In this document: piece by piece, positions 42,313-49,683 of the stretch | Layout of the letters: every line of letters begins with the position of its first letter | How positions within the stretch are numbered: position 1 is the stretch's first letter | From: Agrococcus sp. SGAir0287 | GTDB taxonomy: Bacteria; Actinomycetota; Actinomycetes; Actinomycetales; Microbacteriaceae | NCBI RefSeq assembly: GCF_005484985.1 | Contig: NZ_CP027942.1 | Span: 2,542,001-2,606,000, forward strand | Length of the DNA stretch: 64,000 nucleotides | Direction of reading: 5' to 3' | Position numbers and translations under genes: made by a program | Notes under the pieces: generated by a model | What the model saw: the letters and a program-made list of their open reading frames with translations, nothing else | What the model was told of the DNA's origin: nothing | Database searches by the model: none

Positions 42313-42759
42313 TCAGACGGCGGCGGCGAGCTCGCGGCTCGCGCGCTCGGCGGTCACGAGGTGGCCCGTCGCGCCGCGCAGCGCGACCGCGGCCGCGCAG
42401 GCGACGGCCGCCTGCGGCGAGTGGAAGTCGATGCCGCGCTCGGCGAGCGCGTCGACGACGCGACCGGCGACGAGCGTGTCGGCCACGCTGACGCGCAGCG
42501 AGCCGTCGGGCCAGCGGTCGCCCGCCGCGGCGATCGTGATGGATGCGCGGCGACCGAGGCGCCCCTGCTCGGCGAGCACGATCTCGGCGACCTCGTCCGC
42601 CGTCTCGAGCGTGGCGGCGAGCACGAGCCCCGCGTCGGCGGCGCGCAGCGCGTCGCCCGACTCCCCTGCATCCGCGTCGGCGACGATCACGACGTCGGCG
42701 GGGTGGGCGCGCAGCGCCTGCACGCCCCACTCGAGCTGGATCTGGTAGTCGGCGGACAC
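42313..42759 (-). CDS. ComB-like (2-phosphosulfolactate phosphatase family) short protein
   Basis: A 148-residue cytosolic protein. The opening YQIQLEWGVQALRAHPADVV and the segment ASITIAAAGDRWPDGSLRVS, followed by SPQAAVACAAAVALRG, match the ComB family, which hydrolyses 2-phosphosulfolactate in coenzyme M synthesis in methanogens. Here the protein is much shorter than archaeal ComB (about 230-240 residues), and coenzyme M synthesis is not expected, so its real reaction is unknown. Short ComB-like proteins are widespread in Micrococcales. I chose GTG 42759 because TACGCT ends seven bases upstream, consistent with a leaderless transcript; an in-frame ATG exists at 42819. It converges with the preceding plus-strand gene, seven bases apart. 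Confidence 0.6.
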   Translation of the reverse strand: MSADYQIQLEWGVQALRAHPADVVIVADADAGESGDALRAADAGLVLAATLETADEVAEIVLAEQGRLGRRASITIAAAGDRWPDGSLRVSVADTLVAGRVVDALAERGIDFHSPQAAVACAAAVALRGATGHLVTAERASRELAAAV

Positions 42760-42766
42760 GGTCGCG

Positions 42767-42772
42767 AGCGTA
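42767..42772 (-). promoter_or_regulatory. Leaderless-type -10 box, ComB-like gene
   Basis: TACGCT on the minus strand ends seven bases before the GTG at 42759. No Shine-Dalgarno is present, so the transcript probably begins at or next to the start codon. Confidence 0.5.
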
Positions 42773-42847
42773 CGCGCGCGCCGCAGAGCCTGCGATGCGC
42801 GCGCGTCACGCGGCGTCATGCGCCGTCGCGACGTCCGTTCGCCGCGG

Positions 42848-43387
42848 TCAGCGCAGCGCGCCGAGGTGCGCGAGCGCCGAGCGCACGAGCGCGCCGCGGC
42901 CGCCCTCCATCTCGGAGGTCACGAGCTCGGAGGCCGCCTGGTCGGGCGTGAGCCACGTGAGCTCCAGCGCGTCCTGGCGCGGCTCGCAGGTGCCGGTGAC
43001 GGGCACGATGAACACGAGCGAGACGGCGTGCTGCCGATCGTCGTGGTACATGCCGTCGCCGGGGATCGGCATGTACTCGGCGACGTGGAAGGGCGTCGGG
43101 CACGGCGGCAGCTGCGGGAACGCCATCGGGCCGAGGTCCTTCTCGAGATGCCGGTCGAGCGCGTCGCGCAGCGTCTCGCCGTGCATGACGCGGCCGGAGA
43201 CGATCGTGCGCGCGATGGCGCCGGACGCGCCGACGCGCAGCAGCAGCCCGACGTCGGTCACGCGTCCCTGGCCGTCGAGGCGCACGGGCACGGCCTCCAC
43301 GTAGAGCATGGGCAGCCGACGCCTCGCCTCGGCGAGGTCGTCGTCGCTCAGCCATCCGGGGTTGCGGTCGGGAGTGCGCACGGACAT
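42848..43387 (-). CDS. Nudix-fold protein of the DUF4916 type
   Basis: A 179-residue protein with a Nudix-like region: VGLLLRVGASGAIARTIVSG, then GRVMHGETLRDALDRHLEKD, then LGPMAFPQLPP. The Nudix box is degenerate: the canonical R-E-x-x-E-E reads DRHLEKD, so metal-dependent hydrolase activity is doubtful. The segments PFHVAEYMPIPG and DDRQHAVSLVFIVPVTG, and the late QDALELTWLTPDQA, are typical of the DUF4916 subgroup found in Actinobacteria. The ATG at 43387 follows a CACGAT hexamer by six bases (leaderless pattern). It is a single gene between the ComB-like gene and a repeat-rich gap. Confidence 0.8.
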   Translation of the reverse strand: MSVRTPDRNPGWLSDDDLAEARRRLPMLYVEAVPVRLDGQGRVTDVGLLLRVGASGAIARTIVSGRVMHGETLRDALDRHLEKDLGPMAFPQLPPCPTPFHVAEYMPIPGDGMYHDDRQHAVSLVFIVPVTGTCEPRQDALELTWLTPDQAASELVTSEMEGGRGALVRSALAHLGALR

Positions 43388-43393
43388 GCATCC

Positions 43394-43399
43394 ATCGTG
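43394..43399 (-). promoter_or_regulatory. Possible leaderless -10 box, Nudix gene
   Basis: CACGAT on the minus strand ends six bases before the ATG at 43387, with GGATGC in between, the same six bases that precede the GTG at 32921. The hexamer is weak. Confidence 0.35.
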
Positions 43400-43466
43400 G
43401 CATCCCCCGCGCGGCGCGGGCCGTCATGGGCGATCGCGGCGCGCGGGGCGGCTCGCCGCGGGCAGG

Positions 43467-43627
43467 ACTGGTCGCAGGTGCGCCGGACCGGTCGGCGATG
43501 CACCCGGGCCTGCTCGCAGGTGCACCGCACTGGTCGCAGATGCACCGGACCGGTCGCGGATGCACCGGTCACTGGTCGCGGTCGCGCCGAAGCTGCGACC
43601 AGTCCGGTGCGACTGCGACCAGTCACG
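43467..43627. repeat. Short tandem repeats followed by inverted copies
   Basis: About five direct units of 20-21 bases run from 43467 to 43568, with consensus ACTGGTCGCAGATGCACCGG and variants such as ACCGGTCGCGGATGCACCGG. A degenerate unit (ACTGGTCGCGGTCGCGCC) follows. Two inverted units then read GCTGCGACCAGTCCGGTGC and GACTGCGACCAGTCACGCC, ending at 43627. The whole block can fold into a large hairpin. The 43388-43820 gap contains this block and the ribosome site of the next gene, and no supported gene. Units are adjacent, without unique spacers, so this is not CRISPR. Confidence 0.75.
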
Positions 43628-43820
43628 CCATTCGTGACCGAGTGCGCAGGCGACGTTGGTCGCTCGCTGGTGCACCGAGCGACCGATCACCACCACGAGC
43701 GTCGAGTCGGCGGCAGGCGACGGCCCCGACGAGACGGGCGCCGGCTTCTCGCCTCGCCCGGCGGCCACGCATGCGGCCTATGCTGGCGCCGAGCGCCGCG
43801 GGCGCGCGAGAGGAGCGGCG

Positions 43821-44252
43821 ATGCCCACCTTCACCACGACCCTGCTGAGCCAGGGCAACAACGTCGGCATCGAGGTGCCCGAGGACGTCGTGCTCGGCTT
43901 CGGCGTCGGCAAGCGCGTGCCCGTCGTCGTCACCCTGAACGGCCACGAGTACCCCTCGACGATCGCCGTCATGGGCGGGCGCTACCTCATCCCCGTCTCC
44001 GCGCAGGTCCGCAAGGACGCGGGGGTCACGGGTGGCGAGGAGCACCAGGTGACGCTCGAGCTCGACACGTCGAGCCGCGACACCCCCGTGCCCGACGACC
44101 TCGCGGCCGCACTCGACGCCGCGGGCGCGCGCGCCGCCTTCGATGCCCTCTCGCCGTCGAGGCGCAAGGAGCACGTGCGCCAGGTGGAGTCGGCGAAGGC
44201 CGAGGACACGCGGGCCAGGCGCGTCGCGAAGGTCGTGGAGTCGCTCGCGTGA
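43821..44252 (+). CDS. DUF1905/YdeI-type small protein
   Basis: A 143-residue protein. The N-terminal DUF1905 beta-barrel (about 1-85) reads GNNVGIEVPEDVVLGFGVGK and continues with PVVVTLNGHEYPSTIAVMGG. A C-terminal YdeI/OmdA-like helical tail (about 95-143) contains LSPSRRKEHVRQVESAK and ends ARRVAKVVESLA. This two-part arrangement is common in Actinobacteria. Function is not established; YdeI-type tails are linked to stress responses in some species. The ATG at 43821 is preceded by GAGAGGAG with five bases of spacing. Its stop overlaps the next gene by four bases (GTGA). Confidence 0.85.
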   Translation: MPTFTTTLLSQGNNVGIEVPEDVVLGFGVGKRVPVVVTLNGHEYPSTIAVMGGRYLIPVSAQVRKDAGVTGGEEHQVTLELDTSSRDTPVPDDLAAALDAAGARAAFDALSPSRRKEHVRQVESAKAEDTRARRVAKVVESLA

Positions 44253-44908
44253 CAGGCGCGGAGGCGCAGCCCGTCCACGCGATCGACGCCGACGCCGTGC
44301 TGTGGCGCGACGCGATCGACGGTCGTGCCGGCAGCGACCTGCTCGTCGTGATGCACGGCATCGGCAGCCACGAGGGCGACCTCTTCGCGCTCGCACCCTT
44401 CCTGCCCGATCGGCTCACGATCGCCGCGCTGCGCGCTCCGCTGCGCTACGGAACCGGCTACGCCTGGTACGCCGCCGGCAGCCAGATGTCGACCGATGCG
44501 AGCCTCATCGACGCCTCGAGCCGCGGCGTGCTCGCCTGGCTCGACGGGCTGGAGGACGAGTTCCGCTCGGTCTCGCTGCTCGGCTTCTCGCAGGGCGGTG
44601 CCATGACGCTGCAGCTGCTGCGCCACGCGCCCGAGCGCTTCGCCGCCGTCGTGCAGCTGTCGGGATTCGTCTTCGCCGGCACGGCGCCCGGCGACGCGGC
44701 CCTCGCCGCGGCGGATCCGCGCGTGCCCGCCTTCCAGGCATCCGGATCCGCCGACGAGATGATCGCGCGCGACGCGACGAGCCGCACGACCGCGTGGATG
44801 CGCGAGCACACCGACGTCGAGGCGCACGAGTACGCCATGGGGCACTCGATCGTGCAGGAGGAGCTGCAGGACGTCGTCGCGTTCCTCGATCGGGTGCTGC
44901 CCGGCTGA
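44249..44908 (+). CDS. Alpha/beta-hydrolase, carboxylesterase/phospholipase family
   Basis: A 219-residue alpha/beta-hydrolase of the YpfH/phospholipase-carboxylesterase type. Nucleophile elbow is LLGFSQGGAMTL (Ser near residue 114), oxyanion region LVVMHGIGSHEGD, and catalytic His in YAMGHSIVQEEL near the end. The acid is probably the Asp of SGSADEMI. Residues GTGYAWYAAGSQ near position 72 follow the family pattern of the substrate lid. No signal peptide, so cytosolic. GTG at 44249 overlaps the DUF1905 gene, so both are made from one transcript. Substrate unknown. Confidence 0.88.
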   Translation: MTGAEAQPVHAIDADAVLWRDAIDGRAGSDLLVVMHGIGSHEGDLFALAPFLPDRLTIAALRAPLRYGTGYAWYAAGSQMSTDASLIDASSRGVLAWLDGLEDEFRSVSLLGFSQGGAMTLQLLRHAPERFAAVVQLSGFVFAGTAPGDAALAAADPRVPAFQASGSADEMIARDATSRTTAWMREHTDVEAHEYAMGHSIVQEELQDVVAFLDRVLPG

Positions 44909-45048
44909 GGGCTCGCGTCGCCGTCGCTGTCGGGGTCGGCGATCGGTCCACGTTCGGACCGATGAGCGACGCGCCACCGCAGGACGCGACCGATCACCGC
45001 ACGACGCGGCCACGCGCCGTCTCGGGCGTGCAGCCTCGGTGCGGCTCG

Positions 45049-45085
45049 CCTCGAGGCTCGCTGCGCTCGCACCTCGACGAGCGGT
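45049..45085. repeat. Dispersed repeat TCGAGGCTCGCT family, copy A
   Basis: CCTCGAGGCTCGCT followed by GCGCTCGCACCTCGACGAGCGG; a near-identical element is present at 55181-55218. The outer TCGAGG and CCTCGA form an inverted repeat. It lies in the 44909-45158 gap, which shows no gene. Confidence 0.6.
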
Positions 45086-45158
45086 CGCGCGGACGGAGCG
45101 TCGGGTGCCGGGCCGCGAGCGGCGGTCGGCTCGCGGAAGGTCGGCGAGCCCGCGGCTC

Positions 45159-45869
45159 CTAGCGCGACGAGCGAGCCGACCGGCCGCGCGTGATCGCGAC
45201 GAGCGCCTGCACGTCGTCGGCGTCGCGCTCCTGCTGCCAGACGAGCGCGATCGTCGTCGGCGGGAGGTCGGCGACCGGCACGGCGGCGACGTCGCGTCGA
45301 TGGTGCAGCCGAGCGAGCGACTGCGGCATCACGGCCACGCCCGCTCCCGACGCGACGACCTCGACGAGCTCCTGCCAGGTCATCGTGCCGCGCGCGATCG
45401 TCGACGCGTCGTCGAGGTCGGCCACGACGGCCGACTCGGCATCGGCGAGGGGATGCTCGCGCGGCACGACGACGAACGCGCGCTCGTCGTAGAGCCGGAC
45501 GACGTGCAGCCCGCCCTCGTCGATCGGCAGCCGCACGATCGCAGCGTCCGCGTCGCCGGCGCGCAGCGCGTCGAGCTGCTGCTCGAGCGCGACCCGCTCG
45601 TGCTCCAGCGGCTGCGGCATCCGTTCGCCCCAGGCGCGGATCCAGCGCGCGGGCGTCGCGCCCTCGACGTACGTCAGGCGGAAGGGCTCGCGGGGCGCGG
45701 ACGCGGCAGCGGGCTCGACCGTGCTGCGGGCGGATGCGGGACGCCGCACCCCGCCTGCCTTCGCGCCCGCGCCCTTCGCACCGCCGCCCTTCGCGCCGCC
45801 GCCCTGGGCGCGCGCTCCCGACGGCCGCCCGGGGCGGGCGGGCCGCGACGCGCGCCCGCGGGGGCTCAC
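45159..45869 (-). CDS. LysR-type substrate-binding domain protein lacking a helix-turn-helix
   Basis: A 236-residue protein. The C-terminal ~170 residues form a LysR-type effector-binding domain: PFRLTYVEGATPARWIRAW at the start, ALRAGDADAAIVRLP, FVVVPREHPLADAESAV and SGAGVAVMPQSLARLHHRRD. No DNA-binding domain precedes it. Instead residues 1-60 are basic and repetitive (GARAQGGGAKGGGAKGAGAK), encoded by a 15-base tandem repeat at about 45765-45815. Such HTH-less LysR proteins are frequent in Microbacteriaceae; whether the basic tail contacts nucleic acid is unknown. The GTG at 45869 is coupled to the tandem GNAT gene by a GTGA overlap. Confidence 0.8.
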   Translation of the reverse strand: MSPRGRASRPARPGRPSGARAQGGGAKGGGAKGAGAKAGGVRRPASARSTVEPAAASAPREPFRLTYVEGATPARWIRAWGERMPQPLEHERVALEQQLDALRAGDADAAIVRLPIDEGGLHVVRLYDERAFVVVPREHPLADAESAVVADLDDASTIARGTMTWQELVEVVASGAGVAVMPQSLARLHHRRDVAAVPVADLPPTTIALVWQQERDADDVQALVAITRGRSARSSR

Positions 45870-46882
45870 CAGGCGCGCTCCAGCACGACCGACTGCTTCG
45901 CCGTCGTGAAGCCGAGCCGTTCGTAGAGGCCGACGGCGCCCGTGGGCGACTCGGAGTCGACGTCGAGCACCGCCCGCTCGAGCCCCGCATCCCGTGCCGC
46001 CTCGAGGGTGCGCGTCAGCAGCCTCGGCGCGATGCCGAGCCCGCGGCGCTCGCGGATGACGCCGACGAGGGCGACGTAGACCGACGTGAATCCCGCGACC
46101 GCGGCGTCGTCGGGGTCGTGCTCGGCGAGGCAGAAGCCGACGATGCGGTCGCCCTCGACGGCGACGGCGGACAGGTCGGAGCGCAGGATGTCGCGGCCCA
46201 CGAAGCGGCCCCAGCGCTCGGCCGTCGTCGGCTGCGAGCCCCAGTGGTCGCGGAAGGCGTCGTTGCGCGCGATGCGGCCCGCCTCGAAGAGGTCCGGCGT
46301 GAACGGCACGATCGTCAGCCCGCCGTCGTCGAGCGGCTCGATGGGCTGCGACAGGTCGCGATGCAGGTCGGTGAACCATCGCACCACGTCGTAGCCGGCG
46401 CTCGTGAGGAAGGGCACCGTCGCGTTCTCGGATCCGGCCCAGGCGTGGATCTGCGCGGGCAGCACGTCGTCGCCGTGCTCGCGCAGGCGCTGTACGGCTC
46501 GACGCTCCTCCCAGGCGAGCAGCGCGGCGCCGATCCCCTGCCTGCGAGCCTCAGGCACCACGGTGCCGCCGAGGAAGACGCGGCGCACGTCGGTCTGCCC
46601 GTCGGGCATCACGGCCGATCCGATCGCGACGATCGCGCCGTCCCGCTCGCCGACGACGAGGTCGCGCTCGACGTCGACGTGGCTCGCCGCGAAGTCGTCG
46701 ACGATCTCCTGCAGCGGCACCTGGTACTCGGGGTGGTCGACGCGACCGGACAGGTTGGCCGCGACGTGCATCGCGGGCGCGTCCGCGACGGTCGGACGAC
46801 GCCACGCGACGCCCGCGACCGGCTCCGGCAACCCGGGCTCGCCGAGGTCGGGGACGCGTGCGGAGATGGGGGCCGTGCTCAT
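45866..46882 (-). CDS. Tandem-domain GNAT N-acetyltransferase
   Basis: A 338-residue protein with two GNAT domains. The first (about 25-170) carries VFLGGTVVPEARRQGIGAAL, the acetyl-CoA pyrophosphate loop R-R-Q-G-I-G. The second (about 185-335) carries VGVIRERRGLGIAPRLL, with loop R-R-G-L-G-I, and NP-type ending LYERLGFTTAKQS. Double GNATs include MshD, but this protein lacks obvious similarity beyond domain layout. A -10 box TAGGCT lies six bases before the ATG at 46882. It is divergent from the ABC permease operon at 47100 and followed by the LysR-like gene. Confidence 0.88.
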   Translation of the reverse strand: MSTAPISARVPDLGEPGLPEPVAGVAWRRPTVADAPAMHVAANLSGRVDHPEYQVPLQEIVDDFAASHVDVERDLVVGERDGAIVAIGSAVMPDGQTDVRRVFLGGTVVPEARRQGIGAALLAWEERRAVQRLREHGDDVLPAQIHAWAGSENATVPFLTSAGYDVVRWFTDLHRDLSQPIEPLDDGGLTIVPFTPDLFEAGRIARNDAFRDHWGSQPTTAERWGRFVGRDILRSDLSAVAVEGDRIVGFCLAEHDPDDAAVAGFTSVYVALVGVIRERRGLGIAPRLLTRTLEAARDAGLERAVLDVDSESPTGAVGLYERLGFTTAKQSVVLERAW

Positions 46883-46888
46883 GCTCCG

Positions 46889-46894
46889 AGCCTA
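46889..46894 (-). promoter_or_regulatory. Leaderless-type -10 box, tandem GNAT gene
   Basis: TAGGCT on the minus strand ends six bases before the ATG at 46882, and no Shine-Dalgarno separates them. Confidence 0.55.
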
Positions 46895-46950
46895 CGGGCG
46901 CGCGGCCGTGCGGCCCGGCAGAGCAGCGGCCGCCCCGTCGACCCCCTGCG

Positions 46951-47012
46951 CCCGGGCGCAGCGTTCCTGCGCCGTGCACCCGGGCGCAGCGCTCCTACGC
47001 GAGAAGCGCTGC
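46951..47012. promoter_or_regulatory. Repeated and inverted motifs upstream of the sugar-type permeases
   Basis: CCCGGGCGCAGCG occurs twice, at 46951-46963 and 46979-46991. An inverted repeat GCAGCGCT (46986-46993) and AGCGCTGC (47005-47012) follows. These lie between the divergent GNAT gene and the permease operon and could be regulator binding sites. A TACCGT at 47051-47056 might be the permease -10 box. Confidence 0.4.
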
Positions 47013-47099
47013 TCCTCGCAACCGCCTGCCGAGCGACGCCGAGCCGCTCCTACCGTCCGAGCAGCGGTGCCTCGGCGCCGCACAGCGGAAGGCGATGCG

Positions 47100-48104
47100 A
47101 TGGCGGTGAGCGAGACGACGGCGACGACGGCGTCGGGCGACGACGGCGGACGACGAGCGGATGCGGGCGCGGCGCCGCCGGCGAGGCGCGAGCGACGCCC
47201 ATGGCATCGGACGATGCGCGGCCGCGAGGCGATCGCCGGCTACCTCTTCATCTCGCCGTGGATCGTGGGCTTCCTCGTCTTCACCCTCGGCGCGATGGTC
47301 TACAGCCTCGTCATCTCGTTCTCGCGGTACCAGCTCGCCACGAACACGGCGACCCCCGTCGGCACCGCGAACTACGAGCGGCTCGTCGAGGATCCGATGG
47401 TCGCGACGGCGCTCGGCAACACGCTCTTCTACGCCGTGCTCGCGGTGCCGCTCGAGGTCGCCGTCGCATTGCTGCTCGCGCTGCTGCTCAACGGGGTCCG
47501 GAAGGGGTCCGGCCTCTTCCGCACGATCTTCTACCTGCCGAAGATGACGCCGACGGTCGCGACGGCATCCGTCTTCCTGCTGCTGCTGAACGGCAGTCAG
47601 GGCGCCATCAACCGCGGGCTCGCCGCGATCGGCATCGACGGGCCGCAGTGGCTCGTCGACCCGGCGTGGATCAAGCCGTCGATCGTGCTCATGACGATCT
47701 GGGGCGTGAGCGGCACGATGGTCATCTTCCTCGCCGCGCTGCAGCAGGTGCCGCGCGACCTCTACGAGGTGGCCGAGCTCGACGGCGCCGGGCCCGTGCG
47801 CCGCTTCTGGTCGATCACGCTGCCGATGATCTCGGGCGCGATCTTCTTCAACGTGCTCGTGCTCACGATCGCCGCGTTCCAGATCTTCGACCAGGCCTTC
47901 CTGCTCTTCCATCGCGACCAGGTGCAGGCGTCGTCCGACGCCTCCGTCTTCTACGCCATCTATCTCTTCCAGCAGGCCTTCCGGCAGTTCGACTTCGGCT
48001 TCGCCGCCGCGATGGCCTGGCTGCTGTTCGTCATCGTGCTGGCGATCTCGCTCATCCAGGTGAAGGTCGGCAACCGGTTCGTCTACTACGAGAGCGAGCG
48101 CTGA
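47100..48104 (+). CDS. Sugar-type ABC transporter permease (MalF/UgpA-like)
   Basis: A permease of 334 residues of the carbohydrate uptake family 1. A basic, disordered N-terminus (to about 35) precedes six predicted helices, the first being IAGYLFISPWIVGFLVFTLG. The EAA loop reads LYEVAELDGAGPVRRFWSIT, ending with LPMISGAIFFN. The start ATG at 47100 has GGAAGG seven bases upstream. It is followed one base after its stop by the partner permease. No ATPase gene lies in this window; in Actinobacteria a shared MsiK-type ATPase often serves such systems. Substrate unknown, probably a sugar or glycoside. Confidence 0.92.
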   Translation: MAVSETTATTASGDDGGRRADAGAAPPARRERRPWHRTMRGREAIAGYLFISPWIVGFLVFTLGAMVYSLVISFSRYQLATNTATPVGTANYERLVEDPMVATALGNTLFYAVLAVPLEVAVALLLALLLNGVRKGSGLFRTIFYLPKMTPTVATASVFLLLLNGSQGAINRGLAAIGIDGPQWLVDPAWIKPSIVLMTIWGVSGTMVIFLAALQQVPRDLYEVAELDGAGPVRRFWSITLPMISGAIFFNVLVLTIAAFQIFDQAFLLFHRDQVQASSDASVFYAIYLFQQAFRQFDFGFAAAMAWLLFVIVLAISLIQVKVGNRFVYYESER

Positions 48105-48105
48105 G

Positions 48106-49050
48106 ATGACCGCGACGCCGCAGGCCGCCACGGCCGTGCAGACCGGTGCCGCGATGCCGCAGCGCCGCAGGCGACGCCTCGGCGACCGACGGAGCCGACC
48201 GCTGACGGCATGGGGATGGGCGGGGCAGGTGCTGCGCTGGGCCCTGCTGCTCGTGATCTCCGCCCTGTTCCTCTACCCGCTCGCGTGGCTCCTCGCTGCG
48301 AGCCTCAAGCCGCGGGGGGAGGTCTTCGACAACCGGCTGTGGCCGCAGACGTTCACGCCCGAGAACTACGTCGAGGTCTTCGGCGAGCTGCCGCTCGCGG
48401 CATGGGTCGGCAACAGCGTGCTCATCGCGGTGCTCGCGGCCGTGCTCGTGGCCGTCTCGTCGTCGCTCGTCGCGTTCGGCTTCGCGTACTTCCGCTTCCC
48501 GGGCCGCGGCGTGCTGTTCGGGATCGTGCTGGCGACGATGATGCTGCCGGGCGCCGTGACGCTCGTGCCGCAGTACCTCATCTGGAACGAGCTCGGCCTC
48601 GTCGGCACGAGCGTGCCGCTGTGGGGCGCGAACCTCTTCGGGTCGGCGTTCTACATCTTCCTGCAGCGGCAGTTCTACCTCGGGCTGCCGCGCGAGCTCT
48701 TCGAGGCGGCGACGGTCGACGGCCTGCGCCCGTGGGGCATGTTCTGGCGCATCGCCTTCCCGCTGTCGGTGCCGTCGTTCATCATCGTGCTGCTGTTCGA
48801 GTTCCAGGCGTCGTGGAACAACCTGCAGGCAGCCCTCATCTACCTCAACACGGGGTCGGAGGACCGATACACGGTGCCGCTCGGCATCGCGAGCGCGATG
48901 ACGCGCTTCAGCCCGACGAACGGCGGCCAGGGCGACTACCAGTACGTCATGGTGGCGGCGCTGCTCGTGACGCTGCCGATGCTGCTGCTGTTCGCCTTCG
49001 GGCAGCGCTACTTCGTGCAGGGCATCGCGACGCAGGGGCGGAAGGGCTAG
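48106..49050 (+). CDS. Sugar-type ABC transporter permease (MalG/UgpE-like)
   Basis: Partner permease of 314 residues. Six helices follow a basic N-terminus; the EAA loop reads LFEAATVDGLRPWGMFWRIA, followed by FPLSVPSFIIVLL. The ending GQRYFVQGIATQGRKG is typical of MalG-type permeases. The ATG at 48106 lies one base after the stop of the first permease. The gene ends in a tail-to-tail overlap with tetR (49047-49050). The nearest candidate binding protein is encoded 2.5 kb away on the other strand, at 51608-52972. Confidence 0.93.
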   Translation: MTATPQAATAVQTGAAMPQRRRRRLGDRRSRPLTAWGWAGQVLRWALLLVISALFLYPLAWLLAASLKPRGEVFDNRLWPQTFTPENYVEVFGELPLAAWVGNSVLIAVLAAVLVAVSSSLVAFGFAYFRFPGRGVLFGIVLATMMLPGAVTLVPQYLIWNELGLVGTSVPLWGANLFGSAFYIFLQRQFYLGLPRELFEAATVDGLRPWGMFWRIAFPLSVPSFIIVLLFEFQASWNNLQAALIYLNTGSEDRYTVPLGIASAMTRFSPTNGGQGDYQYVMVAALLVTLPMLLLFAFGQRYFVQGIATQGRKG

Positions 49051-49619
49051 GCGAGCGTCCGCGCCTGGGCGAGGAGCGCCTCGGCGACGGCGCGCGCCGT
49101 CCGCGTGGTGCGGCCCGGCTCGCGCAGGCGCATCGCGAGGTCGCCGGTGACGACGAGCAGGAGGCGCTCGGCGAAAGCGTCGGCGTCGTCGACGCCGGCA
49201 TCCGCGGCGAGGCGGGCGAGCCGATCGCGCAGCGCATCGGTGTCCGCCTGCACGGCGCGCGCGACCTCCGCCGGTGCGTCGGCGTACTCGGCCGCCGCCC
49301 CCAGGAAGGCGCACCAGCGCGAGCCGCGCGGGCGGTCGCGGAAGGCGTCGAGCGCGTCGAAGACCGCGAGCAGCCTGCCCTCCGGGTCGGAGGCGTCGTC
49401 GACGGCGGCATCCCACGTCGCGAGCCACTCCTCGTGCCGCCGTTCGAGCACGGCGGCGAGGAGCGCCTCCTTGCTCGCGAACCCGCGGTAGAGCGTCGCG
49501 CTCGAGACGCGGGCGCGCTCGAGCACGGCATCGACGGGCGTCGCGGCGATGCCGCGCACGGCGAAGAGCTCGTCGGCGGCGTCGAGGATGCGCTCGCGGG
49601 TGGAGGTGCGCATCGCCAT
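49047..49619 (-). CDS. TetR-family transcriptional regulator
   Basis: A 190-residue repressor. The N-terminal helix-turn-helix reads TRERILDAADELFAVRG, followed by the recognition region LERARVSSATLYRGFASKEA. The ligand-binding domain includes RGSRWCAFLGAAAEYADAP. The start ATG at 49619 sits six bases after TACGGT, so the transcript is probably leaderless. A perfect palindrome AAACGATCGTTT lies between it and the divergent MFS gene. I infer that it represses itself and the MFS exporter. The MFS gene is broken here, so the regulator may have lost its main target. Confidence 0.92.
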   Translation of the reverse strand: MAMRTSTRERILDAADELFAVRGIAATPVDAVLERARVSSATLYRGFASKEALLAAVLERRHEEWLATWDAAVDDASDPEGRLLAVFDALDAFRDRPRGSRWCAFLGAAAEYADAPAEVARAVQADTDALRDRLARLAADAGVDDADAFAERLLLVVTGDLAMRLREPGRTTRTARAVAEALLAQARTLA

Positions 49620-49625
49620 GCCCCC

Positions 49626-49631
49626 ACCGTA
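49626..49631 (-). promoter_or_regulatory. Leaderless-type -10 box, tetR
   Basis: TACGGT on the minus strand ends six bases before the tetR ATG at 49619. Confidence 0.55.
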
Positions 49632-49644
49632 GACTGCCAAAGTG

Positions 49645-49656
49645 AAACGATCGTTT
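49645..49656. promoter_or_regulatory. Predicted TetR operator
   Basis: A perfect 12-base palindrome AAACGATCGTTT in the divergent tetR-MFS region. It overlaps the -35 area of tetR and the probable leader of the MFS gene, whose -10 (TAGACT, 49630-49635) is nearby. One site could control both promoters. Confidence 0.6.
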
Positions 49657-49683
49657 TCGTCTGTGACGAGGAGTGCCCCGGTC

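Noticed and set aside
43467..43627. Possible CRISPR array
   Set aside because: The units directly abut, with no unique spacers, and no cas genes are present in the window.
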